Assembly (NCBI RefSeq): GCF_900170035.1
Contig: NZ_LT828545.1
Coordinates: 41,366 to 76,228, forward strand
Source: Desulfamplus magnetovallimortis
GTDB taxonomy: Bacteria; Desulfobacterota; Desulfobacteria; Desulfobacterales; Desulfobacteraceae
DNA: 34,863 nt
Direction of reading: 5' to 3'
In this document: in pieces, positions 7,497 to 15,787 of the stretch
How positions within the stretch are numbered: position 1 is the stretch's first letter
How the letters are laid out: each line of letters begins with the position of its first letter
The notes under the pieces: generated by a model
Told to the model about the DNA's origin: nothing
The model's input: only the letters and a program-made list of their open reading frames with translations
The model's database searches: none
Program-made: the position numbers and the translations under genes

Positions 7497-9587
7497 TTAT
7501 GCGTTGTATGATTCCTTTATGGAATTGTCCGGATTGTAGCATGTCCTGCAGCAGTTAAGGCAACGGTTTGCCTCTTTAAGAGCCTGGTCTTCCGGAAGTA
7601 CCTGATCCACTTCTACAAAAGATCGGATACGTTCATTGACAGGAAGCTCAGGCATCTCTGCCCGTTTTATCGGTGTTATACCAGGAACGGTTGTAAATAC
7701 AGACTCTTCAATCCTTTTACCCTGGAGAGATTTTTCCACAGGAGCAATTTTTTCACCCTTGAGGAAAAGATCAATGGATCTGGCAGCCCTTCTGCCTGCT
7801 CCAATTGCATCAACAACAAGAGCAGGGCCTGTTGCAGAGTCCCCACCTGTAAAAATATAGGGGATGGATGTTGACTGGAGGGTTGTCGGGTCATTGTCAA
7901 TGGTACTCCACCTTGTCAGGGCAAGTTCTGAGATTCGTCTTGAGGTCTCTTCCTTGAAACTTGCATCTGGTGATTGACCAATGGCAGTTACAATGGTGTC
8001 AACTTCAAGAAGGGTTTCAGAACCTTCAACAGGAACAGGTCTTCTTCTGCCACTTGCATCAGGCTCACCAAGTTCCATTTTAAGGTACTCAAGGTGAGTT
8101 ACATGGCCATCTTCATTGCCGATAACCTTTGAAGGTGCAGCAAGAAAAACAAAGTCAATGCCTTCATGTTCAGATGCTACAATTTCAACTTCATTTGCAG
8201 GCATCTCTTTACGTGTACGGCGATATACCATGTAAACCTTTTCAAGGCCAAGCCGCAGCATGGTTCTTGCGCAATCAACAGCAGTGTTACCACCGCCGAT
8301 TACACATGCTTTTTTCCCAAGAGGCAGTTTTTCTCCCATTGCAGAGCGGGAAAGGAAGTTGATTCCGTTATAGCATCCTTCAAGGTGGTCTCCTGGAATA
8401 CCAAGTGAGTAGTCTTTCCAGGCTCCAATACCCATAAATATTGCTTCATAGCCTGCTGTGACAAGTGAGCCTAAACCAAAATCGCTTCCAAATCTTACGT
8501 TGGTACGGGTTTCAATGCCAAGCCTTGTAATCCCTTCAATTTCCCAGTCAAGTACTTTTTTGGGAAGACGGTATTCAGGAATTCCGTAGCGGATAATTCC
8601 TCCAAGTTTTGGCATGGCTTCAAAAATTGTGACCTGATATCCAACACGTCTCAGAAAATATGCGCAGCTCAAACCGGCAGGACCACCGCCGATTACAGCA
8701 ACTTTTCTGCCATTATCAGGTGCACATGTGATGGGAACCCTTGTGCCAGATTTCATCTCGTAATCAGCAGCAAAGCGTTTAAGCTGATTGATGGATACAG
8801 GTTCATCTTCAATGCCTCTTCTGCATAGATCCTCACATGGATGTGGGCAGACCCTTCCGCATGAGAGAAGAAGCGGATTTCTCATACGAATGGTCTGTAC
8901 GGCAGCTTTGTAGTCACCCTTTTTGATCTCACTTATATATTTGGGGATATTGATTTCAGCAGGACATCTCTGGGAACATGGTGCAAGTGCTCCATCTTCC
9001 TGGTTGAAATCAAGCAGCCTTTCAGACATTGTCTTTACCTGTAAAATATTTTTTGGACAGGCATTTTCACAGGCACCACAGCCTACGCACATGGTTTCAT
9101 CCACAACAGGAAAACCATCTGGCCCCATATCAATGGCACCAAAATTACATGCTTTTATGCAATCACCAAGGCCAAGACAGCCTACACCGCACTCTCGCTG
9201 GCCTCCGAAAAAACCTGAAAGTGCCTTGCAGGAGTTCACTCCAAGGTAGTGGTATTTTGTATTAGCCCTTTTTCCGCCATCGCAGGTATTGTTGGCAACC
9301 CTGGGTGATGCACTTCCGGGATCCATGCCCATTATCTCTGCAACTTTTGCAATACCTTCAGAGCTTGAAATGACACATACACTGGGAGATGCCTTGCCTT
9401 CAACAACAGCCTGGGCAGCAGAACTGCAACCGGCATAGCCGCATCCACCACAGTTTGCCCCTGCAAGGTTGTTTTCAATCATGGCGATCCTGGGATCTTC
9501 ATAGACATAGAATATTTTGGACGCATAGCTGAGGACAAGGCCGCATACACCGCCTATGCCCAGCATAAATAGTAGCGCTTCCGTCAT
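7497..9587 (-). CDS. rnfB: RnfB fused to a GltD/NfnB-like FAD-NAD(P)H oxidoreductase
   Basis: This 696-residue protein is far longer than ordinary RnfB (about 190-330 residues). Residues 1-30 hold the membrane anchor. NCGGCGYAGC with a later cysteine (C46, C49, C54, C71) is the RnfB cluster motif. Two [4Fe-4S] ferredoxin motifs follow (about 133-147 and 167-177, CVGCGACENACP). From ~195 onward comes a complete glutamate-synthase small-subunit-like module: cysteine-rich CSQRCPAEINIP and CGRVCPHPCEDLC, the FAD motif AVIGGGPAGLS (~297-307), a second nucleotide motif VIGGGNTAVDCA, then the closing FAD segment IFTGGDSATGP. A further CLNCCRTC motif lies near the end. RnfB normally accepts electrons from ferredoxin; the extra module should bind FAD and NAD(P)H. 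The start has GAGG 5 bases upstream. rnfA lies 27 bp upstream. This is the last gene of rnfCDGEAB. Confidence 0.95.
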   Translation of the reverse strand: MTEALLFMLGIGGVCGLVLSYASKIFYVYEDPRIAMIENNLAGANCGGCGYAGCSSAAQAVVEGKASPSVCVISSSEGIAKVAEIMGMDPGSASPRVANNTCDGGKRANTKYHYLGVNSCKALSGFFGGQRECGVGCLGLGDCIKACNFGAIDMGPDGFPVVDETMCVGCGACENACPKNILQVKTMSERLLDFNQEDGALAPCSQRCPAEINIPKYISEIKKGDYKAAVQTIRMRNPLLLSCGRVCPHPCEDLCRRGIEDEPVSINQLKRFAADYEMKSGTRVPITCAPDNGRKVAVIGGGPAGLSCAYFLRRVGYQVTIFEAMPKLGGIIRYGIPEYRLPKKVLDWEIEGITRLGIETRTNVRFGSDFGLGSLVTAGYEAIFMGIGAWKDYSLGIPGDHLEGCYNGINFLSRSAMGEKLPLGKKACVIGGGNTAVDCARTMLRLGLEKVYMVYRRTRKEMPANEVEIVASEHEGIDFVFLAAPSKVIGNEDGHVTHLEYLKMELGEPDASGRRRPVPVEGSETLLEVDTIVTAIGQSPDASFKEETSRRISELALTRWSTIDNDPTTLQSTSIPYIFTGGDSATGPALVVDAIGAGRRAARSIDLFLKGEKIAPVEKSLQGKRIEESVFTTVPGITPIKRAEMPELPVNERIRSFVEVDQVLPEDQALKEANRCLNCCRTCYNPDNSIKESYNA

Positions 9588-9614
9588 AATAACCTCATGA
9601 TCTTGGATTGTAGT

Positions 9615-10190
9615 TTAAACCATCCCTTTAAATGCAAAAAACGAGAGTGCAATCATTCCGGCGGTTACAAGACCTATGGATGTATCCTGGAGAGGTTTTG
9701 GCACTCTTGCAATATTTATCCTCTCTCTTATGCCTGCAAACAGGATCAGGGCAAGGCCGAATCCAACAGCATAGCTGAAAGAGGATACAAGGGACTGCAT
9801 AAATGTATATTCTTCGTTTATGTTGATAAGGCAGACACCCATTACAGCACAGTTGGTTGTAATGAGAGGAAGAAAAATACCAAGGCCAGCATAAAGGGCT
9901 GGAATGCTTTTTTTAAGGAACATCTCAACAAACTGAACAAGTGATGCAATGATCAGAATAAATGAGAGGGTTCGAAGAAACTCTATGTCAAGGGGTTTCA
10001 GAAGGTATGTATCTGTGATCCATGTAATGATACCGGCCATGACAAGAACAAAAACAACAGCCATTGCCATTCCTGTGGCAGTTTCCATCTTTTTGGAAGT
10101 GCCGAGAAATGGGCAGTTGCCAAGAAACTGCGCCAGGAGAATGTTATTGACAAAAATGCAGCTTATGGCAAGAACGAAATAGTCACCCAT
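9615..10190 (-). CDS. rnfA: Rnf complex membrane subunit RnfA
   Basis: It is a hydrophobic 191-residue protein with about six membrane segments, the usual RnfA length. The conserved half-site cysteines LGNCPFLG (about residue 25) and TTNCAVMG (about 113) are present; in Rnf/Nqr complexes the A/D(E) pair bind an intramembrane iron-sulfur cluster. The sequence is paralogous to RnfE upstream. AGGAG lies about 9 bases before the ATG. It sits 15 bp downstream of rnfE and 27 bp upstream of rnfB in the operon. Confidence 0.95.
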   Translation of the reverse strand: MGDYFVLAISCIFVNNILLAQFLGNCPFLGTSKKMETATGMAMAVVFVLVMAGIITWITDTYLLKPLDIEFLRTLSFILIIASLVQFVEMFLKKSIPALYAGLGIFLPLITTNCAVMGVCLININEEYTFMQSLVSSFSYAVGFGLALILFAGIRERINIARVPKPLQDTSIGLVTAGMIALSFFAFKGMV

Positions 10191-10205
10191 TTAAGTAGTC
10201 TCCTT

Positions 10206-10799
10206 TTATTTCTTACCGATAAGGTTCATTAAACACAGCAGCAGTCCAAGACATACAAAGGCACCTGGTGCTTCAACCATGAAAGTAAAAGGCTGAAAGT
10301 CAGGTCCAAAAACCGGATTGCCCAGAATGGTACCGTCTCCAAGACACTCCCGAACAGCTCCAAGGGCTCCCAGGGATAATGTAAAACCTATGCCCATGCC
10401 AAGGCCATCGGCGATTGCCATGTGGGGAGGATTTTTGCTGGCAAATGCTTCTGCACGGCCAAGAACAATGCAGTTAACAACGATCAGGGGAATAAATATA
10501 CCAAGTTTCAGGAATAGAGGATAGGTATATGCCTGCATCATAAGTTCAACGACCGTTACAAAGGTCGCTATTATAACAATAAAACAGGCAATCCTGACTT
10601 TAGCTGGTATGATATCTCTTAGAAGTGAAACAAGAAAGTTGGAACAGACAAGTACAAAGGTAGTTGCAATACCCATTCCAATCCCGTTTTCAACAGATTT
10701 TGTTACCGCAAGAACAGGACAGAGACCCAGAACCAGGCGAAACGGGGGAACTTCTGCCCAAAGTCCCTTGGTAAACTCTTTAACTATGGATTGTGCCAT
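10206..10799 (-). CDS. rnfE: Rnf complex membrane subunit RnfE
   Basis: It is a 197-residue integral membrane protein when started at the ATG at 10799 (MAQSIVKEFTKGLW), which has AGGAGA about 9 bases upstream; the longer start at 10844 would overlap rnfG. LGLCPVLAVT and VVNCIVLGRAEAFASKNPP are the RnfE/RnfA-family signatures with the two conserved cysteines. It pairs with RnfA in the membrane core, on the route between the cytoplasmic iron-sulfur subunits and the periplasmic flavin subunit. It starts 13 bp after the rnfG stop. Confidence 0.95.
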   Translation of the reverse strand: MAQSIVKEFTKGLWAEVPPFRLVLGLCPVLAVTKSVENGIGMGIATTFVLVCSNFLVSLLRDIIPAKVRIACFIVIIATFVTVVELMMQAYTYPLFLKLGIFIPLIVVNCIVLGRAEAFASKNPPHMAIADGLGMGIGFTLSLGALGAVRECLGDGTILGNPVFGPDFQPFTFMVEAPGAFVCLGLLLCLMNLIGKK

Positions 10800-10812
10800 A
10801 ATATAATATCTC

Positions 10813-11406
10813 CTAATTGGCCATCTGTGCGGTCTGTTTTTCAATCTCTGGTTTTAGGCGGGTATATAACTCCTGGGCCTTCTGAGCCGCAAGGCAAACC
10901 CCAACCGATGTGATGGTCGCTCCGGACATTGCATCTATCTCTCCGCCGCTTTTCTTTATCCCGAGGTTTTTATCCATTGTCTTTCCGGCAAACTGGGAGA
11001 CAAACTTTGGATCGTCTTTGGCTCTGGAGCCAAGGCCCGGGGTTTCACTGTGAGTTGTAACTGCAACGCCAATAATCTCGTCCGACTCAATATTTACACC
11101 CACCATGAGACCGATATCTCCACCAAAGCCCTTACCTTTTGTCTCAAAGGTGATAGCTTTGGGGGTGCCATCATATTTGCCAACAAAAAAAGTGACCTCT
11201 TCTTCCTGGTCCATGATTTTGAATCTGTCCTGAAGAGGATCGTTTGATACATCACTCAGGATGAGTTTGATGGCAGGTGCTTTCTGGAATTTGAGTACCT
11301 GATTTTCAATTTTATCGTTGGTTCCTGTTTTGACAGCAGCCAGCATGCCTCCTGAAAAGGCGCTCAGGACTGTCAGAACAACAACCATGCTTATCATTTC
11401 ACGCAT
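10813..11406 (-). CDS. rnfG: Rnf complex FMN-carrying subunit RnfG
   Basis: The product is 197 residues with one N-terminal membrane segment (MISMVVVLTVLSAFSGGMLA) and a periplasmic FMN-binding domain. HSETPGLGSRAKDDP and IDAMSGATITSVGV match the family; the Thr in SGATIT is the residue expected to receive FMN from ApbE, whose gene lies downstream of the operon. It overlaps the end of rnfD by 8 bp, indicating translational coupling. Confidence 0.95.
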   Translation of the reverse strand: MREMISMVVVLTVLSAFSGGMLAAVKTGTNDKIENQVLKFQKAPAIKLILSDVSNDPLQDRFKIMDQEEEVTFFVGKYDGTPKAITFETKGKGFGGDIGLMVGVNIESDEIIGVAVTTHSETPGLGSRAKDDPKFVSQFAGKTMDKNLGIKKSGGEIDAMSGATITSVGVCLAAQKAQELYTRLKPEIEKQTAQMAN

Positions 11407-12367
11407 TGTTCACACCCTTTCCCAACGCTTTTGGCCTTATGTTGTCAATTAGCGGATTAATAAGATTAATCAGCAGGATAGCAAAGAACGTACCATCAGG
11501 ATAGGCACCGATGTTTCTGATCAGAATGGTCATCAAGCCTCCCATGGCTCCATATATAAACATGGGAATGGTGTGTACCGGGGATGATGAAGAGTCTGTG
11601 GCAAGAAAAAATGCGCCGAGAAGCGTATATCCTGTAAAAAGATGAAACATGGGTTCAGCATATTTTCCCGGGTCAACCATGTTAAATAGTCCTGCTGTTA
11701 CAAGAATACCTGCAATGTATGAAACGGAAATTTCCCATCTGATGAATCCGCGCAGTATAAGGTATATCCCGCCTAAGATGATCCCTATTCCAGATACAGC
11801 TCCAATTGCACCAACCTCTTTTCCGATCACAAGATCTGATAGGTTGAAAAGTCCCGTGGCTGAGACTCCCTGATGTTTCAGGGCAGCAAGGGGGGCAAGG
11901 GCAGTAAAATTGAAATCATAACTGAGAAGGGTTGCATCAAAGTCAAAAAAGGTGTGCCATGAAACCATCAGTATTGTGGCACCGATAACAGCAGGGCTGA
12001 AGGGATTGCCGCCAATTCCTCCAAAAACCTGCTGACCAACAACAACGGCAACGAATGTACCGATGATGACCGCCCACCATGGGATTGTTGCAGGAAACAT
12101 CATGCCCAGAAGCATGCCTATGACCCCTGCATTGTAGTCATTCAGGGTTATAGGACGTTTTGAAATAAAGTTAAAAAGTGCTTCCCAGGCCATGGCAGTT
12201 GAGATGGAGAGACATATAACACCAAGAGCAGGCATGCCGAACTGAAAAATCCCGAAAAGAACTGCAGGAAGGGCAGCCGCCATTATATTGAGGTTCATGC
12301 ATTTGATGCTGCTTCCATCGTGCCAGAACGGGGCATGGGATACTGTGAATTTGTTCTGCTTATGCAT
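11399..12367 (-). CDS. rnfD: Rnf complex membrane subunit RnfD
   Basis: It is a 322-residue polytopic protein of the NqrB/RnfD family. The ATG at 12367 (MHKQNKFTVSHAPFWHDG) has GGAGG 7 bases upstream and is preferred over the frame start at 12385. SHAPFWHDG at the N-terminus, GGNPFSPAVIGATILM and the segment HQGVSATGLFNL are typical; the Thr in VSAT corresponds by position to the flavinylated Thr of the family. It overlaps the rnfC 3' end and the rnfG start by 8 bp each. Confidence 0.95.
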   Translation of the reverse strand: MHKQNKFTVSHAPFWHDGSSIKCMNLNIMAAALPAVLFGIFQFGMPALGVICLSISTAMAWEALFNFISKRPITLNDYNAGVIGMLLGMMFPATIPWWAVIIGTFVAVVVGQQVFGGIGGNPFSPAVIGATILMVSWHTFFDFDATLLSYDFNFTALAPLAALKHQGVSATGLFNLSDLVIGKEVGAIGAVSGIGIILGGIYLILRGFIRWEISVSYIAGILVTAGLFNMVDPGKYAEPMFHLFTGYTLLGAFFLATDSSSSPVHTIPMFIYGAMGGLMTILIRNIGAYPDGTFFAILLINLINPLIDNIRPKALGKGVNNA

Positions 12368-13653
12368 TTTCAGCCTCCGTTTCAATCTCTGATTCCAGCT
12401 TTATAAGTTCCCGTTTCCCAAGACGGATATACTGGAATATTGGGATGTTTGCTCTGCATACATAGCTGCAGAGGCCGCACTCAATACAGGAAAGCATGTC
12501 GCAACTATCAGCAGCATCCTGATAAAGATTGGCTTCAAGGTAGCGAACAAGCAGGTTTACAGGAACATTGGCAGGACATATCCTTATGCAGTTACCGCAG
12601 TTGATACATGGATAGTCGGAGATTACCGGTATCTCGCTGCTTGCCTGGATAATGATTGTGTCCATATCCGGCAATACAGGGTGATAAAGGGTATAAGCAG
12701 AGATTCCCCTTAGAGGGCCGCCTATAATTACCCTGTCTTTTTCAACTGCCTCAATACCAAGCTGGGTTAAAATTCTGTGAATCGGGGTTCCTATGGTTGC
12801 TTTTACCCTTGTGGTGTTACCATTTTTATCTGTTACACCAATGAACTTTTCATAAACAGGTTCTTTGCGGTCATAGGAGTCAACAAGTGCAAAAACAGCC
12901 TCGGCTGAAAGAAAACAGATTCCTGTATCCTCAAATGATTTGCGAGGTGCCTTGAAAATCCCCAGATGCTTTTGAATAATTATTTCAGGCAAAGAGTCAG
13001 TATAGTCACAGGATATCTTTATGAGGTTCATTCCTCCGAATGCCCCAAGTTTTGACATGCTTTCAGGCAGGGCAATCATAATATCCTGAATACCTGTCAG
13101 GCGTTTGAGAAGGTCAACTCCTTTGCCAATATTATCTCTGAATCTTGTCATAACAAACTGTTGGGTTGTTGAAACAAGATCAGCATCAACGGCATTGATA
13201 ATAATTTTTGTGACCCTGCATCCTGGATCGGCAAGCAGTTTCAAAGGTGGGTTGCCTGGGATGCCCTGTAGATATTCTGCCGCACTTGCGATATCCGGAG
13301 TATCTGCATATCCGGCAAATTCATTGTCGCCTTCCTGGTTTGTGTTTGTTTCCAGGGTCAGACAGGTAACGGCCTCGCCTGTATTTCCTGTTACAGGAGA
13401 GATGTTTGTGATGGTTCCGGAAACAGGCATTGTAACATACTCACTGCTTTCTTTGTAGAGAAAGAGTCTGTCTCCCTTTTTGACCACCGCACCTTTTTTT
13501 TACAAGGGATTCTCTGGTGCTGTCCAATGGTTCGTTCAGCAGTAGAATCATCCTGGGTGGTACTGGAATGGCCTCCGGCTCTTTTGGACCTGATTCAACA
13601 AGGTCGCATTTGAGCTTTGGTTCAGTTAATCCGATAAATGATCTCTTAATCAT
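12360..13653 (-). CDS. rnfC: Rnf complex subunit RnfC, frameshifted and lacking the usual NADH/FMN motifs
   Basis: The N-terminal piece (13441-13653, MIKRSFIGLTEPKLKCDLVE) and the main piece (12360-13487) belong to one gene of about 430 residues. They are separated by a run of eight A (T run at 13494-13501 on the plus strand); removing one A joins SLVKK to GAVVKKGDRLFLYK. The barrel-sandwich segment (VVKKGDRLFL...MPVSGTITNIS) and two C-terminal cluster motifs (CINCGNCIRICP, CIECGLCSYVC) are clear. In the middle, where RnfC/NuoF proteins carry a GxGGAGFPT loop and an ECEPY-like acidic patch for FMN/NADH, this protein reads LQGIPGNPPLKLLADPG and NAVDADLVSTT. RnfC is normally the NADH-reactive subunit; here that role is doubtful. 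It is the first rnf gene. Confidence 0.92.
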
Positions 13654-13988
13654 AACAAACCTTTATCTGGTGAAATTGGGTGATCCATGTCTTTATTTTG
13701 ACGATATTGCCTGAAACTTGAGTTGCATCAGCAATGCATGCCGTAGTTATCATGGTCTTTGATAAAAAATTTTGTACCGCGAAAACTCTTTCACGATTTT
13801 ATGACAGAGGCCGAACAATGACAGCCGTTACTGTCTGGTAACTTATCAATTCCAGTTAGGGGGTTTTTTAAGCAAACCTTTTTCCCTATATGATTTGATC
13901 TCTTCTCTATCACAACTTGCGATAGAGTCTGATTTCTTTATGGGCACAACATTTTGGATGGCTCTTGTTGGCAGTCAAGGGTCAAAAG
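13654..13988. other. Intergenic region between the cytochrome gene and rnfC
   Basis: No gene is seen in these 335 bases. Two hairpins can form: GACAG/CTGTC with a 6-nt loop near 13827-13842, and a 7-bp perfect stem CTCTATC (13905-13911) with GATAGAG (13921-13927). Neither is followed by a T-tract on the minus strand, so transcription from the cytochrome gene into rnfC is possible. The stretch is long enough to hold a separate rnf promoter, which I could not identify. Confidence 0.5.
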
Positions 13989-14354
13989 TTAGATAGCATG
14001 GCATGAATTACATTCCACAGGACCTGCGCCCATATCCTGATGGCAGCCTGTACACTGTGCATGGAATGCGTCCGTTCTGCCCGGCATTGATTCATCACCG
14101 GTGGCCTCGTGACATTCACTGCAGTTATAGATCTCGTCATCTTCAATATTGTGATGACAATCCAAGCAGGAAACATCATACTCTGTGTTATGCACGCCGT
14201 GGGTAAAAAGAACCTTGCCTGCGGCATTGTGAAACATTAACCTGACAGGTTCATTTGGTGCCGGTGGCGGAAATGCTGCATAACATGTAAGACCAGTAAT
14301 AAAAAGTACAACTGCGAGCAGAGAAGCGATTTGTAAATCTTTTTTCGAGGTCAT
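13989..14354 (-). CDS. Periplasmic tetraheme cytochrome c (class III-like) heading the rnf cluster
   Basis: It is a 121-residue exported protein with four CxxCH heme sites: CLDCH, CSECH, CTGCH and CNSCH. An N-terminal signal peptide (IASLLAVVLFITGLTCYA) directs it to the periplasm. VLFTHGVHN before the first site resembles the VxFxHxxH signature of the cytochrome c3/c7 fold, where the histidines serve as sixth heme ligands. I chose the ATG at 14354, which has GAGGG 8 bases upstream; an ATG at 14369 is less well spaced. It is on the same strand as, and 335 bp upstream of, rnfC. Multiheme cytochromes next to rnf are known in sulfate reducers and in Methanosarcina acetivorans, where electrons leave Rnf through the cytochrome; the same role is inferred here. 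Confidence 0.93.
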   Translation of the reverse strand: MTSKKDLQIASLLAVVLFITGLTCYAAFPPPAPNEPVRLMFHNAAGKVLFTHGVHNTEYDVSCLDCHHNIEDDEIYNCSECHEATGDESMPGRTDAFHAQCTGCHQDMGAGPVECNSCHAI

Positions 14355-14369
14355 GGTTATTGCCCTCAT

Positions 14370-14830
14370 CCTTAAAATGGTAAAGCTGTTAATAGTGTTA
14401 ATACGACAGGTTAAACCCTAAACCCTAAACGCTAAACTTTAACTCTACTATCTCAGAAAATGACAATATTCAAGTTAAAAATCCAGAGTTTTTGAAAAAT
14501 CTGAATTGATTTTAATGAAAATGTCCTGGTATAAAAAAAAGGCAGACAGATAAAATACCACATTGGATAGTGGTGTCGTGTCTGTTATGCCTCAATATAT
14601 TGTTGTGGATTGGTTTGCTGAGCAGCCTGTCAATGTGACTTGATTTTACGGATAAATCTGTTTGGGTCAGAATGCTTAGGAATGAGAACGAAATAACTTT
14701 CCCATTTTGATTTACACTAAGCGGGCGGAACACTCGGGTTCATGGATATAAATGGTCACGTTATTTAAAACCTATTCATTATCAATTTGCAATTTAACGA
14801 TCATGGCTGATTTGTGCAAAGGTTTGCTTC
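14370..14830. other. Gene-free region upstream of the cytochrome/rnf cluster
   Basis: No supported gene is seen; a 73-codon minus frame at 14512-14733 has no ribosome site or family resemblance and runs into the palindromic element. The region should contain the promoter for the cytochrome and possibly rnf genes, but no convincing -35/-10 pair was found. Three head-to-tail TAAACCC-like heptamers lie at 14412-14437, and the inverted-repeat element at 14676-14783 fills the far end. Confidence 0.5.
14676..14783. repeat. ~107-bp inverted-repeat element, copy 1 (second repeat family)
   Basis: The left end, TTAGGAATGAG followed by AACGAAATAACTTTCCC, closely matches both ends of the element at 31198-31303. 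The right end (GTTATTT ... CCTATTCATT) is a degraded inverted copy. The interior is unrelated to that of the other copy. Length and terminal inverted repeats suggest a MITE-like non-autonomous element; no matching transposase is in the window. Confidence 0.65.
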
Positions 14831-15286
14831 TCAGGAGGGCTGGCAGTTTTCGTTCTTTTTTGTGAATCGCATGAGAAAAGGTTGAAACTCTTTTTTCTTT
14901 GCCCAGGCGTTGTTAATGAGTCGGATAACTCCAAATGAAACCGCAAAACACAAAGCGCCTGAAAGCAGAGATGTGATGGAGGGGTCTGTGTTGATTTTTG
15001 CAGATAAGGTATCACCCGTTGCTGCACCTGCAATAAGCATAAGCACGGGAAATATATATAGAAGGAATGTTATTTTAAGAAGAGGGGCTGTTTTAAATCC
15101 AACAATTACACGGTCTCCGATGGATGCATTAAGGGTGTTCTCAAGCTGAATGGTCATCTCCTGAGCTTTTGAAGCCTCCTGGCAGGAATCTTTGGACTCA
15201 CATGATTCGCATGATTTTGATCTAACTGTTTTCACCCATGCATTTGCACCGATGGTGCCGGTTATTACCCCTTCTTTAGTCACCAT
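14831..15286 (-). CDS. RseC/MucC family membrane protein
   Basis: It is a 151-residue protein with an N-terminal cysteine cluster (KSCESCESKDSCQE, ~24-37), a small beta domain (ENTLNASIGDRVIVGF), then two membrane segments (ITFLLYIFPVLMLIAGAA and SLLSGALCFAVSFGVIRLI). This is the RseC layout. RseC is linked in E. coli to the SoxR-reducing system, which includes the Rnf-like Rsx complex, so its place upstream of rnf on the same strand fits a redox role. It lies ~480 bp from the cytochrome gene, so it is not clearly in the same operon. The two-hairpin repeat lies just upstream. Confidence 0.88.
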   Translation of the reverse strand: MVTKEGVITGTIGANAWVKTVRSKSCESCESKDSCQEASKAQEMTIQLENTLNASIGDRVIVGFKTAPLLKITFLLYIFPVLMLIAGAATGDTLSAKINTDPSITSLLSGALCFAVSFGVIRLINNAWAKKKEFQPFLMRFTKKNENCQPS

Positions 15287-15307
15287 ATCTTTTCTCCATA
15301 AAATGGT

Positions 15308-15419
15308 TATGGCAGACTAATCTGCCATGGCCGTTTTATATGAAAGTCTCAGTAATCGGCTGTTTTTAAAACGACTTTCATCTCTTCGATTGTGGCGTGA
15401 ATCCGCCATGTACGTTATA
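15308..15419. repeat. Two-hairpin repeat family: one full unit plus one extra hairpin A
   Basis: In reverse orientation relative to the array at 2551. Hairpin B arms are ATGAAAGTC (15340-15348) and GACTTTCAT (15373-15381); hairpin A is TGGCG (15393-15397) with CGCCA (15404-15408). An additional hairpin A at 15310-15327 reads TGGCAGA-CTAA-TCTGCCA, a base-paired variant of the usual TGGCGG/CCGCCA stem. It lies between the RseC-like gene and the small gene at 15426. Confidence 0.9.
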
Positions 15420-15425
15420 AAAAAA

Positions 15426-15737
15426 TTAGGCATACAGGTTGACTTTTAACTCATTTATCTTCTGGCTGTATTCCTGCTCAATTTTCATCTGTTTTCGGCT
15501 GTATTCCTGGTCCAGCTCTCTGATTTCATCAATATGCTTTTGTTCTGTCTGTTTCTTCAGGACGCCTTTCTCCTGATCCAGTTTGCGTGCCTGCGTGCTG
15601 AGTGACACACTGTCACTGCTTCTTTCTGTTCCGGATGGCCCGTCGTTTGCCTGTGATGAAGACGCAGGTTCACTTGCAGTCAATGTTTGCATCTGGTATG
15701 GAATGCGGGAGCCTGTTATATTTAGTGCAGAGATCAT
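15426..15737 (-). CDS. Small coiled-coil protein of unknown function
   Basis: It has 103 residues and no family that I recognise. The N-terminal half is Ser/Thr-rich with the segment DSVSLSTQARKLDQ; the C-terminal half (about residues 50-100) is a charged heptad-like helix rich in E, Q, K and I, probably a coiled coil. A good AGGAG site lies 7 bases before the ATG, supporting it as a real gene. The neighbouring upstream gene at 15788 has a related VxxSxxAR segment, and only 50 bp separates them, so they are probably cotranscribed. Confidence 0.7.
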   Translation of the reverse strand: MISALNITGSRIPYQMQTLTASEPASSSQANDGPSGTERSSDSVSLSTQARKLDQEKGVLKKQTEQKHIDEIRELDQEYSRKQMKIEQEYSQKINELKVNLYA

Positions 15738-15787
15738 GGGGCTTCTCCTTTCCCTGAACCATTTGCTGTTGCTTTGCCTGAATGATA

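Noticed and set aside
14412-14437. Telomere-like TAAACCC heptamers
   Set aside because: Only about three copies, one imperfect, in an AT-rich gap; too short to mean anything.
14512-14733. 73-codon minus-strand frame upstream of the cytochrome gene
   Set aside because: There is no ribosome site or recognisable family, and it overlaps the inverted-repeat element.
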